A DNA stretch of 64,000 nucleotides from JBFHIZ01 sp041596215. Its GTDB lineage: Bacteria > Bacillota > Clostridia > Lachnospirales > Lachnospiraceae. How positions within the stretch are numbered: the stretch's first letter is position 1; each line of letters starts with the position of its first letter. Shown here piece after piece: positions 62,219 to 64,000 of the stretch. Location: positions 1 through 64,000 of the forward strand of contig JBFHIZ010000007.1 of assembly GCA_041596215.1 (NCBI GenBank), in the 5' to 3' direction. The position numbers were made by a program, and so were the translations under genes. The notes below the pieces were generated by a model. It was not told where the DNA came from. It was given only the letters and a program-made list of their open reading frames with translations, and did not search any database.

Positions 62219-63061
62219 ATGGGAATTAAAACATATAACCCATATACACCTTCTAGAAGACAAATGACAACTTCTGATTTTGCGGAAATTACAAAAAGTG
62301 CTCCTGAAAAAGCACTTACTACATCTTTGAAAAAGAATGCAGGACGTAACAATCAAGGTAAGATTACAGTAAGACATCATGGTGGTGGATCTAGAAGAAA
62401 ATATAGAATTATTGATTTTAAAAGAAGAAAAGACGATGTGTTTGGAGTTGTAGCAGCAATTGAATATGATCCAAATAGAACAGCAAACATTGCTTTGATT
62501 CATTATGCGGATGGAGAAAAGACATATATTCTTGCTCCAGAAGGATTAAAAGTTGGAATGAAAATTATGAATGGAGAAAATGCGGAAATTCGTACTGGTA
62601 ATTGTTTACCACTTTCTGAAATTCCAATTGGTACACAACTTCATAATATTGAATTGTATCCTGGAAAAGGTGGACAATTAGTTCGTTCTGCAGGAAATAG
62701 TGCTCAATTAATGGCTAAAGAAGGTAAATATGCAACGCTTAGATTACCATCAGGCGAAATGCGTTTAGTACCTATCAATTGCCGTGCGACAATCGGGGCT
62801 ATTGGAAATGGAGATCACAATCTTGTAAATATTGGTAAAGCCGGACGTAAACGTAACATGGGTATTCGCCCAACAGTACGTGGTTCTGTTATGAATCCTA
62901 ACGATCATCCACATGGTGGTGGTGAAGGTAAAACAGGAATTGGTCGTCCAGGTCCATCAACACCTTGGGGCAAACCTGCTCTTGGATTGAAGACAAGAAA
63001 GAAATCAAAAGCTTCTAATAAAATGATTGTAAGAAGAAGAGACGGTAAAGCGATTAAATAA
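62219..63061 (+). CDS. rplB: 50S ribosomal protein L2
   Basis: A core 50S protein needed for subunit joining. 280 residues with GIKTYNPYTPSRRQMT, RHHGGGSRRKYRIIDF and the catalytic-centre region RGSVMNPNDHPHGGGEG with the conserved His. Ribosome site AAAGGAGAT. Confidence 0.98.
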   Translation: MGIKTYNPYTPSRRQMTTSDFAEITKSAPEKALTTSLKKNAGRNNQGKITVRHHGGGSRRKYRIIDFKRRKDDVFGVVAAIEYDPNRTANIALIHYADGEKTYILAPEGLKVGMKIMNGENAEIRTGNCLPLSEIPIGTQLHNIELYPGKGGQLVRSAGNSAQLMAKEGKYATLRLPSGEMRLVPINCRATIGAIGNGDHNLVNIGKAGRKRNMGIRPTVRGSVMNPNDHPHGGGEGKTGIGRPGPSTPWGKPALGLKTRKKSKASNKMIVRRRDGKAIK

Positions 63062-63073
63062 GGAGGAGACATA

Positions 63074-63355
63074 ATGGCAAGATCACTTAAAAAAGGTCCA
63101 TTTGCAGATCAGAGTTTGTTAAAAGCTATTGATGCAATGAATACTTCAAATGAAAAAAAAGTAATTAAAACATGGTCTCGTCGTTCTACGATTTTCCCAA
63201 CATTTGTTGGACATACAATCGCAGTACACGATGGTAGAAAACATGTGCCTGTTTATGTTACGGAAGATATGGTTGGACATAAACTCGGAGAGTTTGTAGC
63301 AACTAGAACTTACAGAGGACATGGCAAGGATGAAAAAAAATCCAACGTTAGATAA
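63074..63355 (+). CDS. rpsS: 30S ribosomal protein S19
   Basis: 93 residues with ARSLKKGPFADQSLLKAI, TWSRRSTIFPTFVGHTIAVH (landmarks WSRRSTIFP) and FVATRTYRGH. S19 binds with S13 in the 30S head. Strong AAGGAGGA site. Confidence 0.98.
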   Translation: MARSLKKGPFADQSLLKAIDAMNTSNEKKVIKTWSRRSTIFPTFVGHTIAVHDGRKHVPVYVTEDMVGHKLGEFVATRTYRGHGKDEKKSNVR

Positions 63356-63400
63356 ATGACAAACACCCTTTAAGGGATAAATTGAAAGGAGGCTTCAAAA

Positions 63401-63787
63401 ATGGCTAAAGGACATAGATCCCAAATCAAAAGAGAAAGAAATGCAAATGTTGATACCAGACCTTCGGCAAAGTTATCATATGCTAGAATTTCGGTTCAAA
63501 AAGCGTGTTTCGTTTTAGATGCCATCAGAGGCAAAGATGTTGAAACAGCAGTGGCACTTTTACAATATAATCCACGATATGCTTCAAGCATCACTTTGAA
63601 AATATTACAATCAGCAATTGCGAATGCTGAAAACAATAACGGAATGAACGTTGAAAAACTTTATATTGCGGAATGTTATGCATCACAAGGACCTATTATG
63701 AAACGTATTAGACCTCGTGCACAGGGTAGAGCTTATAGAATTGAAAAAAGAATGAGTCATATTACTGTAGTACTTGATGAAAGATAA
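63401..63787 (+). CDS. rplV: 50S ribosomal protein L22
   Basis: 128 residues with RPSAKLSYARISVQKA and the C-terminal hairpin loop PIMKRIRPRAQGRAYRI that reaches into the exit tunnel. No insertion or deletion of the kind linked with macrolide resistance is apparent. AAAGGAGGC ribosome site. Confidence 0.98.
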   Translation: MAKGHRSQIKRERNANVDTRPSAKLSYARISVQKACFVLDAIRGKDVETAVALLQYNPRYASSITLKILQSAIANAENNNGMNVEKLYIAECYASQGPIMKRIRPRAQGRAYRIEKRMSHITVVLDER

Positions 63788-63790
63788 GAC

Positions 63791-63832
63791 GAATTCGCGA
63801 AAAGCGAATTGCCGAAGGGAAACCTTTGGGCT
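63791..63832 (+). promoter_or_regulatory. two hairpins between rplV and rpsC
   Basis: AATTCGC and GCGAATT pair around GAAAA; then CCGAAGG and CCTTTGG (one G-T) pair around GAAA. No T run follows, and the rpsC ribosome site comes directly after, so these are more likely regulatory or stabilising than terminators. Confidence 0.45.
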
Positions 63833-63848
63833 AGAAAGGAGATATTAG

Positions 63849-64000
63849 ATGGGACAAAAAGTTAATCCTCATGGATTAAGAGTCGGTGTTATTAATGATT
63901 GGGATTCTAGATGGTATGCGGAAGAAAAATTTGCAGATTATTTAGTTGAAGATTATAATATTCGTACCTATTTGAAGAAAAAACTTTACAGTGCTGGAGT
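63849..64000 (+). CDS. rpsC: 30S ribosomal protein S3 (partial, cut by window end)
   Basis: The first 50 residues are visible: GQKVNPHGLRVGVINDWDSRW is the S3 start (landmarks VNPHGLRVG, WDSRWYA). S3 forms the mRNA entry site of the 30S subunit. GAAAGGAG ribosome site. The gene continues beyond the window, where rplP and rpmC are expected. Confidence 0.96.
   Translation, partial: MGQKVNPHGLRVGVINDWDSRWYAEEKFADYLVEDYNIRTYLKKKLYSAG

Overview
The window looks like a low-GC (roughly one third G+C) motile clostridium, most probably a member of the Lachnospiraceae. The evidence is Firmicutes-type ribosomal gene order, a FliW-CsrA-flagellin module, a zinc-type L33, an S10 leader and sigma-A promoters of Gram-positive type, and a DUF4860-type pilin-like operon that I associate with this family. 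No rRNA, tRNA, CRISPR array, insertion sequence or prophage was seen.

Left part (307-14179): a probably single operon for a cell-surface polysaccharide. In order it encodes a GT-C membrane glycosyltransferase, a membrane protein with a dead GGDEF domain but an intact c-di-GMP I-site, a secreted DUF2334 protein, a processive GT2 synthase, a BcsB-like partner, a UDP-GlcNAc 2-epimerase, a second GT-C enzyme with a long charged tail, and a membrane-anchored thioredoxin-GH8 fusion. Content and order recall Bacillus subtilis ydaJKLMN and the Listeria pss locus. The epimerase suggests a ManNAc-containing polymer. A separate GT4 lipid-type glycosyltransferase follows.

Flagellar part (14260-28750): flgM-flgN-flgK-flgK2-flgL-fliW-csrA, then fliC, then flaG-fliD-fliS-fliT-like, all on plus. 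On the minus strand a second FliD-like gene is followed by two tandem GT2-TPR glycosyltransferases, which I infer act on flagellin. Four sites fit a common sigma-D pattern (TAAG or TAAT, 15 bases, then a CCGATA-like box). The fliC leader carries a textbook CsrA hairpin. A minus-strand MATE exporter separates this part from the next.

Transcription/translation part (30403-64000): rpmG-secE-nusG-rplK-rplA, rplJ-rplL, rpoB-rpoC, rpsL-rpsG-fusA, tuf, and the S10 operon rpsJ-rplC-rplD-rplW-rplB-rpsS-rplV-rpsC (cut by the window end). Two L1-type mRNA sites, an L10 leader with attenuator, and a large structured S10 leader are visible. Two blocks interrupt this usual string. Between rpoC and rpsL lies a minus-strand operon for a GGDEF-like protein, an ECF sigma factor, its probable membrane partner, a transglutaminase-like lipoprotein, GspF/PilC and four pilin-like proteins. 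Between tuf and rpsJ lie small membrane proteins, an rRNA-type methyltransferase, an Lgt-like protein, pyruvate kinase and a Na+/proline symporter.

Several start codons were moved downstream of the longest open frame because a clear Shine-Dalgarno sequence sits in front of the later start (for example fliC, flgK, csrA, rplK, rplL, flaG, the second FliD and the putative anti-sigma gene). All functions are read from sequence motifs and family knowledge; no database search was run.
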